Counted from the first letter of the stretch, positions 32,490-41,759 are shown. The stretch is 45,767 nucleotides of DNA from an uncultured Collinsella sp. (GCA_958412345.1 CATYSO010000019.1:1-45767), one strand, 5' to 3'. The notes: a model not told the origin generated them from the letters alone. Program-made: numbers and translations.

Positions 32490-33249
32490 TCGCACCCTTC
32501 TTATCGCTGGTAACTGGAAGATGAACAACGACGTCGCCGAGGCTGCCAAGCTCGCTGACGAGCTGGCCCAGGCTCTGCCCGAGGTTCCGGCTGGCGTTGA
32601 GGTGCTCGTCTGCCCTCCGACCATCGACATCACCACGGTTCATGACCGCATTCAGGCTGCCCCCATCGCCCTCGGTGCACAGAACGTGTACTGGGAGGCC
32701 AAGGGTGCCTTCACCGGTGAGTCCTCTTGCGACATGCTCAAGTCCGCTGGCTGCACCTACTGCATCATCGGTCACTCCGAGCGTCGTGACTACTTCCACG
32801 AGACCGACGAGGATCAGAACAAGAAGGCCAAGGCTCTCGTTGCCGCCGGTCTCGTTCCCGTCTTCTGCTGTGGCGAGTCCCTTGAGGTCCGCGAGGCCGG
32901 CACCTATGTCGAGCACGTCGTGAACCAGGTCAAGGCTGGTCTCGAGGGTCTCGAGATCACCTGCCCCAAGCAGGTTGTCGTCGCCTACGAGCCCATCTGG
33001 GCCATCGGTACCGGCAAGACCGCTACCGCCGAGGACGCTCAGGAGGTCTGCGGCGCTATCCGTGAGACCCTCAAGGTGATGTTCGGCGAGGAGCTCGCCG
33101 ACGGCATCCGCGTGCTGTATGGCGGTTCGGCCAAGCCCGGCAACATCGCCGAGCTCGTCGCCAAGCCCGACGTTGACGGCGCCCTCGTGGGCGGCGCTTC
33201 GCTCAAGGCTGCTGACTTCGCCTCTATGGTCGTCAAGGCAGGCGAGTAG
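32482..33249 (+). CDS. tpiA: Triosephosphate isomerase
   Basis: Interconverts dihydroxyacetone phosphate and glyceraldehyde-3-phosphate. The 255-residue TIM barrel has Lys13 in AGNWKMN, His98 in GHSERR, the catalytic base Glu170 in YEPIWAIGTG, and the phosphate loop YGGSAKPGN. The start overlaps the end of pgk, with GGAGG inside pgk as its ribosome-binding site. gpmI begins 5 nt after its stop. Confidence 0.98.
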   Translation: MPNRTLLIAGNWKMNNDVAEAAKLADELAQALPEVPAGVEVLVCPPTIDITTVHDRIQAAPIALGAQNVYWEAKGAFTGESSCDMLKSAGCTYCIIGHSERRDYFHETDEDQNKKAKALVAAGLVPVFCCGESLEVREAGTYVEHVVNQVKAGLEGLEITCPKQVVVAYEPIWAIGTGKTATAEDAQEVCGAIRETLKVMFGEELADGIRVLYGGSAKPGNIAELVAKPDVDGALVGGASLKAADFASMVVKAGE

Positions 33250-33254
33250 GACAT

Positions 33255-34808
33255 ATGGCACAGCGTCATCTTCCTGCAATCCTTATCATCATGGACGGCT
33301 GCGGCCTGGCCCCGGCCGATGGCGAGAACGCCGTCGCCGCTGCCAAGACGCCCTTCCTTGATAGCCTGTACGAGAAGTATCCCCACACCACGCTCGGCGC
33401 TTCGGGCGAGGACGTGGGCCTTCCCGATGGCCAGATGGGCAACTCCGAGGTGGGTCACCTCAACATCGGTGCCGGCCGCATCGTGTTCCAGGAGCTTTCG
33501 CGCATCAACAACGCCATCAAGGACGGCTCCATTGCCGAGAACGAGGTTTTCGTCAAGGCTATGGACGACGTCAAGACTGACGGCAAGACCCTCCATCTCA
33601 TGGGCCTCATGAGCCCTGGCGGCGTTCATTCTCATATGAATCACGTCGAGGCTCTGGTCAAGATGGCTGCCGAGCGCGGCGTCAAGACCGTTCGCGTTCA
33701 TGCCTTCATGGATGGCCGCGACGTCGACCCGCAGTCCGGTGCCGGCTACATGAGCGAGTTCTGCGCTTTCCTGGCCAAGATCTCCGAGGAGACTGGTTGT
33801 GACGCCCGCGTCGCAACCGTCTCGGGCCGCTATTGGGCCATGGACCGCGACAACCGTTGGGAGCGCATCCAGCGCGCCTACGATGTCATGGTCAATGCGT
33901 CCGATGCCGATACTGACCCCGTTGCCGGTATCAAGGCCTACTACGAGAAGGACCCGCGCGGCGACGAGTTCGTCGAGCCCTTCGCTGCCCACAACGAGGG
34001 CATCCACGAGGGCGATGCGGCCATCTTCTTCAACTTCCGTCCCGACCGCGCCCGCCAGATGACCCGCGTGTTCACGGACAAGGAGTTCGACGGCTTTGAG
34101 CGCGAGCAGATCAAGCTCTCGCACTTTGTGACGATGACCGAGTACGATCCGACGTTTGACGTCGAGGTCGCCTTCCCCAAGACGTTCCCCGAGAACGTCC
34201 TGGCCGACGTCATCGCCGCCAACGGCCTGAAGCAGCTGCACACCGCCGAGACCGAGAAGTACGCCCACGTGACGTTCTTCCTCAACGGTGGCATCGAGGA
34301 GCCCAAGGAGGGCGAGGAGCGCGTGCTCGTCGCTTCCCCCAAGGTTGCTACCTACGATCTGCAGCCCGAGATGAGCGCTCCCGAGGTTACCGAGAAGCTC
34401 GTCGCTGCTATCAACGAGGACCGCGCTGATTTCTACATCGTGAACTTCGCGAACTGCGACATGGTCGGTCACACCGGTGTCTTCGACGCTGCCGTCAAGG
34501 CCGTCGAGGCTGTTGACGATGCCCTGTCCAAGGTTGTCCCGGCGATTCTCGCCAAGGGCGGCTTTGCGCTGATTACCGCCGACCACGGCAACGCCGACCA
34601 CATGTTTGACGTTGCTTCCGACGGTTCCAAGCATCCGTTTACGGCTCACACCACCAACCGTGTGCCGTTCATCATCGTTGATGAGAAGGCTCAGCTCACC
34701 GGTATCGAGGACGGCCGTCTCTCCGATATCGCCCCGACCATGCTCACCATGGCTGGTCTGGAGCCTTCCGCCGAGATGACGGGCCGCGTGCTCGCCACCG
34801 AGGCCTAA
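33255..34808 (+). CDS. gpmI: 2,3-bisphosphoglycerate-independent phosphoglycerate mutase
   Basis: Interconverts 3- and 2-phosphoglycerate with two metal ions, no bisphosphoglycerate needed. The 517-residue protein opens with IIMDGCGLAPADGENA, which holds a metal-binding Asp, and has the phosphoserine nucleophile Ser64 in GQMGNSEVGH. FMDGRDVDP and TADHGNADHM supply further metal ligands. It closes the pgk-tpiA-gpmI operon and is followed by a strong terminator. Enolase, the next enzyme, is not in this window. Confidence 0.97.
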   Translation: MAQRHLPAILIIMDGCGLAPADGENAVAAAKTPFLDSLYEKYPHTTLGASGEDVGLPDGQMGNSEVGHLNIGAGRIVFQELSRINNAIKDGSIAENEVFVKAMDDVKTDGKTLHLMGLMSPGGVHSHMNHVEALVKMAAERGVKTVRVHAFMDGRDVDPQSGAGYMSEFCAFLAKISEETGCDARVATVSGRYWAMDRDNRWERIQRAYDVMVNASDADTDPVAGIKAYYEKDPRGDEFVEPFAAHNEGIHEGDAAIFFNFRPDRARQMTRVFTDKEFDGFEREQIKLSHFVTMTEYDPTFDVEVAFPKTFPENVLADVIAANGLKQLHTAETEKYAHVTFFLNGGIEEPKEGEERVLVASPKVATYDLQPEMSAPEVTEKLVAAINEDRADFYIVNFANCDMVGHTGVFDAAVKAVEAVDDALSKVVPAILAKGGFALITADHGNADHMFDVASDGSKHPFTAHTTNRVPFIIVDEKAQLTGIEDGRLSDIAPTMLTMAGLEPSAEMTGRVLATEA

Positions 34809-34835
34809 AAGAAAACTCGAAGCGTTTTCCTGCAA

Positions 34836-34869
34836 GGGGGTTGCCCGCATCCGGGCAACCCCCTTTTTT
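34836..34869 (+). terminator. Terminator after gpmI
   Basis: A perfect 12-bp stem (34836-34847 with 34852-34863), 4-nt loop CATC and six T residues. It ends the pgk-tpiA-gpmI operon. Confidence 0.95.
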
Positions 34870-34928
34870 GGTATTTCTGCCATTTCTACCCCATCCCTAA
34901 ATGGCAGGTAGGGGAGTGCTGGGGGTTG

Positions 34929-34937
34929 TGGTACAGT
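34929..34937 (+). promoter_or_regulatory. Extended -10 promoter of secG
   Basis: TGGTACAGT provides a TGn extension and a TACAGT -10, 37 nt before the secG ATG. No -35 match is evident, which fits an extended -10 promoter. It lies right after the gpmI terminator. Confidence 0.45.
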
Positions 34938-34973
34938 ACTGGAGTTTGAATTGTTCTATTAAGGAGCTTATCT

Positions 34974-35228
34974 ATGGGTCCGTTCCAGATTCTTCTGTTT
35001 GTTGTTTGGGCTGTCTCTGCCGTGGCGCTGACGATTCTTGTTCTGATGCACTCCGGTAAGGGTACCGGCGTTTCGGATATGATCGCCAGCTCCCTGTATA
35101 ACTCCAGCTCTGCCACGGGCGTCATGGAGCAGAACCTCGATCGCCTGACGGTGATTATGGCTGTTGTCTTTGCCGTGTGCGTCGTCCTGTGCATGTTCTT
35201 CTTCCCGCAGGGCATCGTCGGCTACTAA
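34974..35228 (+). CDS. secG: Preprotein translocase subunit SecG
   Basis: Small inner-membrane component of the SecYEG channel. The 84-residue protein has two hydrophobic helices (about 5-25 and 58-76) around the conserved loop LMHSGKGTGVSDMI, the family signature. ATG 34974 is preceded by TTAAGGAG at 7 nt. The position after the gap-pgk-tpi cluster is the one found in many Gram-positives. It has its own promoter and terminator, so it is a single-gene unit. Confidence 0.95.
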   Translation: MGPFQILLFVVWAVSAVALTILVLMHSGKGTGVSDMIASSLYNSSSATGVMEQNLDRLTVIMAVVFAVCVVLCMFFFPQGIVGY

Positions 35229-35251
35229 GCATCGGCGTATACGTGTTTACA

Positions 35252-35280
35252 AAGGGTCCCGCAAGTGCGGGGCCCTTTTT
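35252..35280 (+). terminator. Terminator after secG
   Basis: An 11-bp stem with one G-U pair (35252-35262 with 35267-35277), loop AAGT, ending in five T residues. Confidence 0.9.
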
Positions 35281-35519
35281 GTTTACATACTTGTAACGGA
35301 GCCAAAATATCCCCACATACTGCGCCCAACTAAAGAAATTCTCGACCGTTGACCGGAATCAGGCCCAATTTGTGCATAAAATGCGCTACTGTATTGCAAA
35401 ACGTTGGCCTGTAGTGCATAACCAGCCATTGCAATGGGCCGCGTTTTGATGGTTTGGATCGGGTGTCTCGACATATGTCCGGTCTACCTATTTTTGTCCT
35501 ATCTCATAAGGAGGATGGC
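35281..35519 (+). promoter_or_regulatory. Upstream region of the oligopeptide transporter operon
   Basis: No gene is present. Visible elements are TTGACC (35349-35354) with only distant -10 candidates, an AAAACGTT core (35398-35405) that is a weaker relative of the palindromes before gap and the nan block, and a perfect 12-bp palindrome CCATTGCAATGG (35426-35437). The ribosome-binding site AAGGAGG is at 35508-35514. Promoter assignment is uncertain. Confidence 0.35.
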
Positions 35520-37196
35520 ATGGCTGATTCTATGTTCCACCAGCCCGTTATGGGTCGTCGCGCCTTTGTTGGCGGCACCCTTGCTGCGAGCTCCATGGCT
35601 TTTCTTGCCGCATGCGGCAAGAAGGGCGGCGACACTTCCGGTTCTGAGTCCGGTTCGACGCTGAACTTCTACATCAACAACCCGGTCTGCATCGACCCCT
35701 ACAATGTCCAGGAGGACCAGGGCACTCAGGTTAACTACCAGCTGTTCGACGCTCTGACCTCTTATGACGCCGAGAAGGGCAAGATTGTCCCGCTGGCTTG
35801 CGAGTCCTTCGAGGCCAACGACGACGCCACCGAGTTCACCTTCAAGATCAAGAAGGCCAAGTTCCACAACGGTGACGACGTTACCTCCAAGTCCTTCAAG
35901 CTCGCTTGGGAGCGTCTGGTCAACACCAAGTCGGCTATCGCTACCGAGTACGGCCCTTCCGAGGTCTCCTATCACCTTTCCATGGTCGAGGGCTATGACG
36001 ACCTGCTTGCCGGTAACGCTACCGAGCTCAGCGGTGTTACTTGCCCCGACGATGAGACCCTCGTCGTCAAGCTGTCTTCCGCTTACGCCGACTTCCCCTT
36101 CGTCGCCTCTCACCCGGCCCTGTCCCCGGTTCCCGAGTGCGCCGAGTCCGATGTTAAGAGCTTCTACCTTGCCCCGATCGGTAACGGCCCGTTCATGATG
36201 GACGGCAAGTGGGAGGATGGTCAGGAGATCAACCTCAAGAAGTTCGACGATTACTATGGCGACAAGGCCAAGATCGATGGCATCCACTTCCAGGTCATCA
36301 AGGACATGGAGACCGCCTACAAGGAGTTCCAGGCCGGTAACCTCGATATCTGCGACGTTCCCGTTGCTCAGATCGACGCTGCCAAGAAGGATCGCGGCGT
36401 GTCCAAGGACGGCTACACCATGGGTGACGGCGAGCACATGCTGCTCGGCGCCGAGCCTTCCACCTACTACCTGACCTGCAACAACACGGCCGAGCCGTTC
36501 AACAACGCCGACCTGCGTAGGGGCATCTCCCTGGCCATTAACCGTGAGGCCATCTGCAAGACCATCTTCAAGGGTACCCGTACCCCCGCCGACGGCATTG
36601 TTCCTCCGGGCATCGATGGCTACAAGGAGGGCGCATGGGAGTTCTGCGCCTACGACGTCGACAAGGCCAACGAGTACCTCGACAAGGTTGCTCCCGCTGG
36701 CGCTAACGGCGATCGTGGCATTAACGTTACCCTTTCCTACAACCAGGACGGTGGCCACAAGGAGATCATGGAGTCCATCATCGGTGACCTCGCCAAGGTG
36801 GGCGTTACCGCTACTTCCGATACCCCTGAGTGGTCTGCCCTGCTCGAGCAGTACCAGAACTTCAACTATCAGTTCGGTCGTCTGGGCTGGATTGCCGACT
36901 ACCCGATCATGGACAACTTCCTGTATCCGCTGTTCCACTCCGACTCCCTCGGTGGCGACAACCGCTCCGGTTACAACAACCCCGAGTTCGACGCCAAGGT
37001 CGACGAGGCTCGTACCACGGTTGACGACGAAGAGCGCGTCGCTAAGATGCAGGAGGCCGACGCAATGGTCGCTGCCGACTGCCCGGTCATCCCGGTGATG
37101 TTCTACACGCACACCATCGCCGGCTCCGATCGCATCAAGCACCTCTATGTCGATCCGCAGAAGCACGCCGATCTGGGTACCGCTGAGCTCGCCTAA
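35520..37196 (+). CDS. Oligopeptide ABC transporter solute-binding lipoprotein
   Basis: Binding component of the second family-5 importer in the window. The 558-residue precursor has GRRAFVGG, a possible twin-arginine motif, and the lipobox LAAC with Cys32, followed by a Gly/Ser linker. The body matches OppA-type proteins (NPVCIDPYNVQEDQGTQV, YYLTCNNTAEPFNNADLRRG, GWIADYP). The GWIADYP segment is common in peptide binders such as OppA, DppE and MppA. ATG 35520 has AAGGAGG 5 nt upstream; the frame is open further but without a better start. It is first in a five-gene operon with a hairpin after it. Peptide uptake is the likely role. Confidence 0.92.
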   Translation: MADSMFHQPVMGRRAFVGGTLAASSMAFLAACGKKGGDTSGSESGSTLNFYINNPVCIDPYNVQEDQGTQVNYQLFDALTSYDAEKGKIVPLACESFEANDDATEFTFKIKKAKFHNGDDVTSKSFKLAWERLVNTKSAIATEYGPSEVSYHLSMVEGYDDLLAGNATELSGVTCPDDETLVVKLSSAYADFPFVASHPALSPVPECAESDVKSFYLAPIGNGPFMMDGKWEDGQEINLKKFDDYYGDKAKIDGIHFQVIKDMETAYKEFQAGNLDICDVPVAQIDAAKKDRGVSKDGYTMGDGEHMLLGAEPSTYYLTCNNTAEPFNNADLRRGISLAINREAICKTIFKGTRTPADGIVPPGIDGYKEGAWEFCAYDVDKANEYLDKVAPAGANGDRGINVTLSYNQDGGHKEIMESIIGDLAKVGVTATSDTPEWSALLEQYQNFNYQFGRLGWIADYPIMDNFLYPLFHSDSLGGDNRSGYNNPEFDAKVDEARTTVDDEERVAKMQEADAMVAADCPVIPVMFYTHTIAGSDRIKHLYVDPQKHADLGTAELA

Positions 37197-37293
37197 GAGT
37201 TTGCAGCTTCCGTGAGGGTCAAGTATTTACGTAGACCTCATGGGAAACATACAGTTCTCCCTAACCTGGGGTAAACTGGCTGATGGTAATTTT

Positions 37294-37321
37294 GGGATGC
37301 CGGTCTGGCGATCGGCATCCC
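37294..37321 (+). terminator. Attenuator-type hairpin between binding protein and permease genes
   Basis: GGGATGCCG (37294-37302) pairs perfectly with CGGCATCCC (37313-37321), followed by ATTTAGG. It occupies the same place as the hairpin at 19295-19328 in the first transporter operon and probably tapers expression after the binding protein. Confidence 0.55.
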
Positions 37322-37352
37322 ATTTAGGTTAATCCCTAGATAGGGGAGTGGT

Positions 37353-38390
37353 ATGGGTAAGTACATCGTTAAACGTGTGCTTCAGTTCATCCCGGTATTT
37401 TTGGGCGTCACGCTGATTCTGTTCGCCCTCCAGAATATCGTGCCGGGAGATCCGATCAAGCTGATCGGTGGAGACAAGGCTCTGTCCCCCGAGGTAGAGC
37501 TTCAGCTTCGCGTGCGCTATCACCTGGTCCAGACGGACGAGGATGGCAACGCAATCCTTGACGAGAACGGCGACCCCGTTCAAACGTCGCTCGTGGACCG
37601 TTACTTGTATTACATGAACGGCCTGCTTCATGGCGATCTGGGCAATTCGTACCAGCGCAAGCTGCCGGTTACGGAAATCTTTGCCCAGAAGTATCCGTAT
37701 ACGGTCAAACTTGCCGCGTGCGCCATCGTGCTCGAGGCAATCATGGGTATCGGTGCGGGTATCATTTCGGCGGTTAAGCGTTATTCCTTCTGGGATATTT
37801 TGGTAACGCTTACCACGTCGATCCTCGTTGCTGTTCCGGCCTTCTGGCTCGGTATGTTGCTGCAGCTGTTCTTTGGCGTCATTCTCAAGGATGCCACCGG
37901 CGGTGCATTCTCCATGCCGATCTCGGGTGCCGGCGGTGCTAGCTCTCAGTATCAGGATTGGATGCACTATGTGCTTCCGACCATTACGCTGGCTTCGGTT
38001 TCGACCGCTTATGCTGCCCGCATTATGCGCTCGCAGCTGCTTGACGTCATGAACCAGGATTACATCCGTACGGCAAAGGCCAAGGGTCTCTCCAATCGCG
38101 CGATCATTGTCAAGCATGCGCTAAAGAATGCACTCATCCCTGTCGTTACCTATATTGGTGTCGACTTTGGCGCTATGCTCTCGGGTGCCATCCTGACCGA
38201 GACAGTCTTTAACTGGCCCGGCATCGGCTATGAGATTTACCGTGCTATCAGCATGCGTGACTGGCCTGTCGTTATGGGCGGCGTTACGCTCGTTGTCGTC
38301 GTCGTTATGGTTATTAACCTGCTCGTCGACATCAGCTATGCATTCCTCGACCCGCGCATCCGCCTTGGCGGTCCGTCGGATAAGGCCTAA
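37353..38390 (+). CDS. Oligopeptide ABC transporter permease, OppB type
   Basis: A 345-residue membrane permease. It begins with the usual IVKRVLQFIPVFLGVTLILF helix, then an extracytoplasmic loop (about residues 30-105) longer than in the first transporter's permease, and has the EAA loop DYIRTAKAKGLSNRAIIVKHALKN near 235-260. ATG 37353 is preceded by AGGGGAG at 5 nt. It should pair with the OppC-type protein encoded 14 nt downstream. Confidence 0.93.
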   Translation: MGKYIVKRVLQFIPVFLGVTLILFALQNIVPGDPIKLIGGDKALSPEVELQLRVRYHLVQTDEDGNAILDENGDPVQTSLVDRYLYYMNGLLHGDLGNSYQRKLPVTEIFAQKYPYTVKLAACAIVLEAIMGIGAGIISAVKRYSFWDILVTLTTSILVAVPAFWLGMLLQLFFGVILKDATGGAFSMPISGAGGASSQYQDWMHYVLPTITLASVSTAYAARIMRSQLLDVMNQDYIRTAKAKGLSNRAIIVKHALKNALIPVVTYIGVDFGAMLSGAILTETVFNWPGIGYEIYRAISMRDWPVVMGGVTLVVVVVMVINLLVDISYAFLDPRIRLGGPSDKA

Positions 38391-38404
38391 GGGAGGTACG
38401 TCTT

Positions 38405-39340
38405 ATGCAGGAAACTGATTCTCAGTCTCAGGAGCAGGCTACCGCCACCAAGGCCGCATCTGCTCCCGCCAAGTCCCGCACGCTGTGGGGCGACGCTTTT
38501 AAGCGTCTTCGTAAGAACAAGCTCGCCGTCATCGGCGTCTGCTGGATTGTCATCGTCGTCCTGATCGCTTTGACTGCCGACCTGTGGGCTCAGCCTTGGC
38601 TCGGCTCTCCGACGGCATCCGACTCGACCACGATGGCCGAGACGGCACTTTTGGCTCCGTGTGCCGAGCATCCGTTTGGCACCGACGCCCTCGGCCGTGA
38701 CATTCTGGTCCGTGTTATCTACGGTGCCCGCGTCTCGCTTTCCGTCGGTATTATGGCAACCGCCATCTCGACGGTCATCGGTCTGGTCATGGGTGCCCTC
38801 GCCGGTTTCTACGGCGGCATCTGGGATACGATCATCATGCGTTGCGCCGATATCTTCCTGGCGTTCCCGTACGTGCTGTTCGTTGTCGCCATGATCGCCG
38901 TTATCGGCCGTGGCCTCCAGAACGTCTTTATCGCCATCGGCATTCTCGGCTGGCCCTCGATTGCGCGCGTCTTCCGCTCGGCAATTCTGACGGTCAAAGA
39001 GAATGACTACGTTGATGCGGCTCGCGCTATGGGCGCATCCGACGCCCGTATCGTCATGCGTCACATCTTCCCGAATTCCGTTGCCTCCATCGTGGTCTAT
39101 GCAACCATGAACATCGGTGGCGCCATCCTGACCGAGTCCGCTCTGTCCTACCTTGGCATGGGCGTTATTCCGCCTACGCCTTCTTGGGGCTCGATGATTC
39201 AGGACGGTCAGCAGTATCTGATGACCGCCCCCTGGATGATGATCATGCCCGGTCTGGCAATTCTTACGACGGTGCTCGCCTTCACCCTGCTGGGTGACGG
39301 TCTGCGCGACGCCCTCGACGTCAAGATGAAGGACGCATAA
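38405..39340 (+). CDS. Oligopeptide ABC transporter permease, OppC type
   Basis: A 311-residue partner permease. A hydrophilic, Ala/Thr-rich N-terminal tail (about 1-35) precedes the first helix; HPFGTDALGRDILVRVIYG is the typical OppC/DppC segment, and the EAA loop reads DYVDAARAMGASDARIVMRH. In contrast to the nan-linked transporter, this permease is not fused to an ATPase. The start has GGGAGGT upstream. The oppD-type gene starts 2 nt after its stop. Confidence 0.93.
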   Translation: MQETDSQSQEQATATKAASAPAKSRTLWGDAFKRLRKNKLAVIGVCWIVIVVLIALTADLWAQPWLGSPTASDSTTMAETALLAPCAEHPFGTDALGRDILVRVIYGARVSLSVGIMATAISTVIGLVMGALAGFYGGIWDTIIMRCADIFLAFPYVLFVVAMIAVIGRGLQNVFIAIGILGWPSIARVFRSAILTVKENDYVDAARAMGASDARIVMRHIFPNSVASIVVYATMNIGGAILTESALSYLGMGVIPPTPSWGSMIQDGQQYLMTAPWMMIMPGLAILTTVLAFTLLGDGLRDALDVKMKDA

Positions 39341-39342
39341 GG

Positions 39343-40434
39343 ATGAAGAAGAACAAGAACTATGTGGACCTGAAGGACCAGCCGGTTCCCGAGGGCCAGC
39401 ATCTGCTCGAGGTCGATGACCTTAAGATGTATTTCCATACCGAGGACGGCGTCGTTCGCGCTGTCGACGGTGTGTCCTACACGCTCGATCGTGGCGAGAC
39501 CCTGGGTGTCGTCGGTGAGTCCGGTTCCGGTAAGTCCGTGACCGCCATGACCATCATGGGCCTTATCTCGATGCCTCCGGGAAAGATCGAGGGCGGCGAC
39601 GTTCGCTATCGCGGTCGCTCCATCCTCGAGATGTCCGAGGAAGAGATGCAGCACATCCGCGGCAACGATATCGCGATGATCTTCCAAGATCCTATGACCT
39701 CCCTCAACCCGGTCTACAAGATCGGCAAGCAGGTGGGCGAGGGCCTTCGTCTGCACCGTGGCTACTCCAAGCAGGAGGCGCTCAAGCGCGCCACCGAGCT
39801 TCTGGACCTCGTGGGTATCCCCGAGCCCGAGAAGCGCGTCAATGAGTATCCGCACCAGTTCTCCGGTGGTATGCGTCAGCGCGTCATGATTGCTATGGCC
39901 CTTGCCTGCGATCCCGACATCCTGATTGCCGACGAGCCCACGACCGCTCTGGACGTTACCATCCAGGCTCAGATTATTGAGCTCATGCAGGAGATGCAGG
40001 AGAAGAACGGTAACGCCATCATCATGATTACCCACGACCTGGGTGTTGTCGCCGACATGGCCGATAAGATCATGGTTATGTACGCCGGTCGCCCTGTTGA
40101 GTTCGGCACGGCCGAAGAGATCTTCTACGAGAGCCGTCATCCCTACACCTGGGGTCTTATCCGCTCCATCCCGGAGCAGGCCATCGATGAGAAGAAGCCG
40201 CTTACGCCGATTCACGGCAACCCGCCTTCGCTCATGAACCTGCCTGAGGGCTGCGTATTCTCGCCCCGTTGCCCGTATGCCACGGACAAGTGCCGCAAGC
40301 AGCGCCCCGAGCGCGTTGTCACCGAGTCTGGTCACTACTCTGCGTGCCACTACTCCGGTGACCCTGAGTTCCTCAAGAATGCACCCGAGACGTCGCGCAC
40401 GCGCAAGGTTTCCAAGAAGGGAGGCGAGGCGTAA
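39343..40434 (+). CDS. Oligopeptide ABC transporter ATPase, OppD type
   Basis: A 363-residue ATPase with Walker A GESGSGKS, signature FSGGMRQR, Walker B ILIADEP and switch His in ITHD. The C-terminal oligopeptide domain is complete and Cys-rich: CVFSPRCPYATDKC followed by CHYSG, the layout thought to hold a 4Fe-4S cluster in DppD/OppD. The start abuts the oppC-type gene and its stop overlaps the next start by one base (TAATG), so translation is coupled. Confidence 0.95.
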   Translation: MKKNKNYVDLKDQPVPEGQHLLEVDDLKMYFHTEDGVVRAVDGVSYTLDRGETLGVVGESGSGKSVTAMTIMGLISMPPGKIEGGDVRYRGRSILEMSEEEMQHIRGNDIAMIFQDPMTSLNPVYKIGKQVGEGLRLHRGYSKQEALKRATELLDLVGIPEPEKRVNEYPHQFSGGMRQRVMIAMALACDPDILIADEPTTALDVTIQAQIIELMQEMQEKNGNAIIMITHDLGVVADMADKIMVMYAGRPVEFGTAEEIFYESRHPYTWGLIRSIPEQAIDEKKPLTPIHGNPPSLMNLPEGCVFSPRCPYATDKCRKQRPERVVTESGHYSACHYSGDPEFLKNAPETSRTRKVSKKGGEA

Positions 40435-41462
40435 TGGCAGATACCAACGAACGTACTCCGCTGCTGAAGGTTGAGCACCTCTCTAAGGAGTTTCCCGCTG
40501 AGTCCGGCATGTTCGCCAAGCGCTTCTCCAAGCGTGTCGTCTCTGCTGTGAACGACATCTCGTTTGAGATCTATCCGGGCGAGACCTTCGGTCTGGTTGG
40601 CGAGTCCGGTTGCGGTAAGTCCACGACGGGCCGCACCATCATGCGCCTCACCAAGCCGACGGCTGGCAAGGTGTTCTTCCAGGGCAAAGACGTTTCCGAG
40701 ATGAGCAAGCATGAAATCAAGGACATGCGCCGCGAGATGCAGTTCATTTTCCAGGATCCCTATGCTTCGCTGAATCCTCGTATGACGATTGGCGAGATCG
40801 TCTCCGAACCCATGACCATTCACGGCGTGGGTACCAAGGAGGAGCGCATCGAGCGCGTCCGCGAGCTGCTGGACGTTGTCGGCCTGAACCCTGAGCACAT
40901 CAACCGCTATCCACACGAGTTCTCGGGTGGTCAGCGTCAGCGTGTCGGCATCGCCCGCGCGTTCGCTCTGAAGCCCAAGCTGATCATCTGTGATGAGCCG
41001 GTCTCAGCTTTGGACGTTTCCATTCAGGCTCAGGTTCTGAACCTGCTGAAGGAGCTCCAGGACAAGTTCGGTACGGCTTACCTCTTCATCGCCCACGATC
41101 TCTCTGTCGTGCAGCACATTTCCGACCGTGTTGCCGTTATGTACCTCGGCAAGATGGTCGAGGTTTCGGACTGGAAGACACTCTATAGCGAGCCGCATCA
41201 TCCGTACACGCAGTCGCTGCTGTCTGCTGTGCCGGTGCCCGATCCGGATGTCCAGAAGACTCGTAAGCGCATCATCCTCGCCGGCGATCCGCCGTCGCCG
41301 CTGGATCCGCCGACCGGTTGCCGTTTCCACACGCGCTGCCCGATCGCGCAGGGCATCTGCTCCGAGAAGCTTCCCGAGTTTAAGGAAGTCGCCCCGGGCC
41401 ACTGCTGCGCCTGCCACTTCGCCGAGCCGTTCCCGATCAAGGAATCGCACATCGACCTGTAG
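40434..41462 (+). CDS. Oligopeptide ABC transporter ATPase, OppF type
   Basis: A 342-residue ATPase with Walker A GESGCGKST, signature FSGGQRQR, Walker B LIICDEPVSALD and switch His in IAHD. The C-terminal domain keeps its cysteines (CRFHTRCPIAQGIC ... CCACHF). Together with the OppD-type protein it energises the importer. A large nested inverted repeat containing a terminator begins 17 nt after its stop. Confidence 0.95.
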   Translation: MADTNERTPLLKVEHLSKEFPAESGMFAKRFSKRVVSAVNDISFEIYPGETFGLVGESGCGKSTTGRTIMRLTKPTAGKVFFQGKDVSEMSKHEIKDMRREMQFIFQDPYASLNPRMTIGEIVSEPMTIHGVGTKEERIERVRELLDVVGLNPEHINRYPHEFSGGQRQRVGIARAFALKPKLIICDEPVSALDVSIQAQVLNLLKELQDKFGTAYLFIAHDLSVVQHISDRVAVMYLGKMVEVSDWKTLYSEPHHPYTQSLLSAVPVPDPDVQKTRKRIILAGDPPSPLDPPTGCRFHTRCPIAQGICSEKLPEFKEVAPGHCCACHFAEPFPIKESHIDL

Positions 41463-41478
41463 CCGGTTGTTCTTGTTC

Positions 41479-41610
41479 GGGCCCGCCCTGGAGTTAGTTT
41501 TCAGAACGTCCTCGACCATGGAAACCCCCTTATCCTGCTCCTTCGGAGCTGCGGATAAGGGGGTTTCCTGGTCTGCGGATTGTTCTGAAAGCTAAGTCCA
41601 GCACGGGCCC
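41479..41610 (+). repeat. 132-bp nested inverted repeat after the oligopeptide operon
   Basis: The arms 41479-41507 and 41582-41610 pair in 26 of 29 positions (25 Watson-Crick, one G-U). Inside them lies a perfect 16-bp stem (41520-41535 with 41553-41568), and inside that a 5-bp hairpin. The arms lie outside the likely terminator and are not needed for it, so this may be a small repetitive element that carries a terminator. Confidence 0.75.
41520..41568 (+). terminator. Terminator of the oligopeptide operon
   Basis: GGAAACCCCC-TTATCC pairs perfectly with GGATAA-GGGGGTTTCC (16 bp), with an apical GCTCC/GGAGC hairpin. The A-run/GC-stem/T-run order suits a bidirectional intrinsic terminator, though the T-run is only three long. 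Confidence 0.65.
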
Positions 41611-41676
41611 TGCGTTAACTCGACAGAGGGGAGTGCGATTCCTAGATCGCTCACTTAATCTAATAAGAATTTAGCG

Positions 41677-41730
41677 AGGCCGGAGCTTAAGCTCCGACCT
41701 CCCCACATAAGGGCTCGGCAAAGCCGAGCC
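41677..41730 (+). repeat. Two adjacent small palindromic hairpins
   Basis: The first (41677-41700) is a 24-nt palindrome centred on GGAGCTTAAGCTCC with one mismatch. The second is GGCTCGGC (41712-41719), loop AAA, GCCGAGCC (41723-41730). Neither has a T-tract. Their function is unknown. Confidence 0.6.
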
Positions 41731-41759
41731 ACAAACTTTATATCAGCCCCCAGAACATG

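Noticed and set aside
33039..37166. Long minus-strand frames opposite gpmI (614 codons) and the second binding protein (555 codons)
   Set aside because: Same antisense effect. The translations are Val/Leu/Gly/Asp-rich shadows and the plus-strand genes have catalytic residues, starts and ribosome-binding sites.
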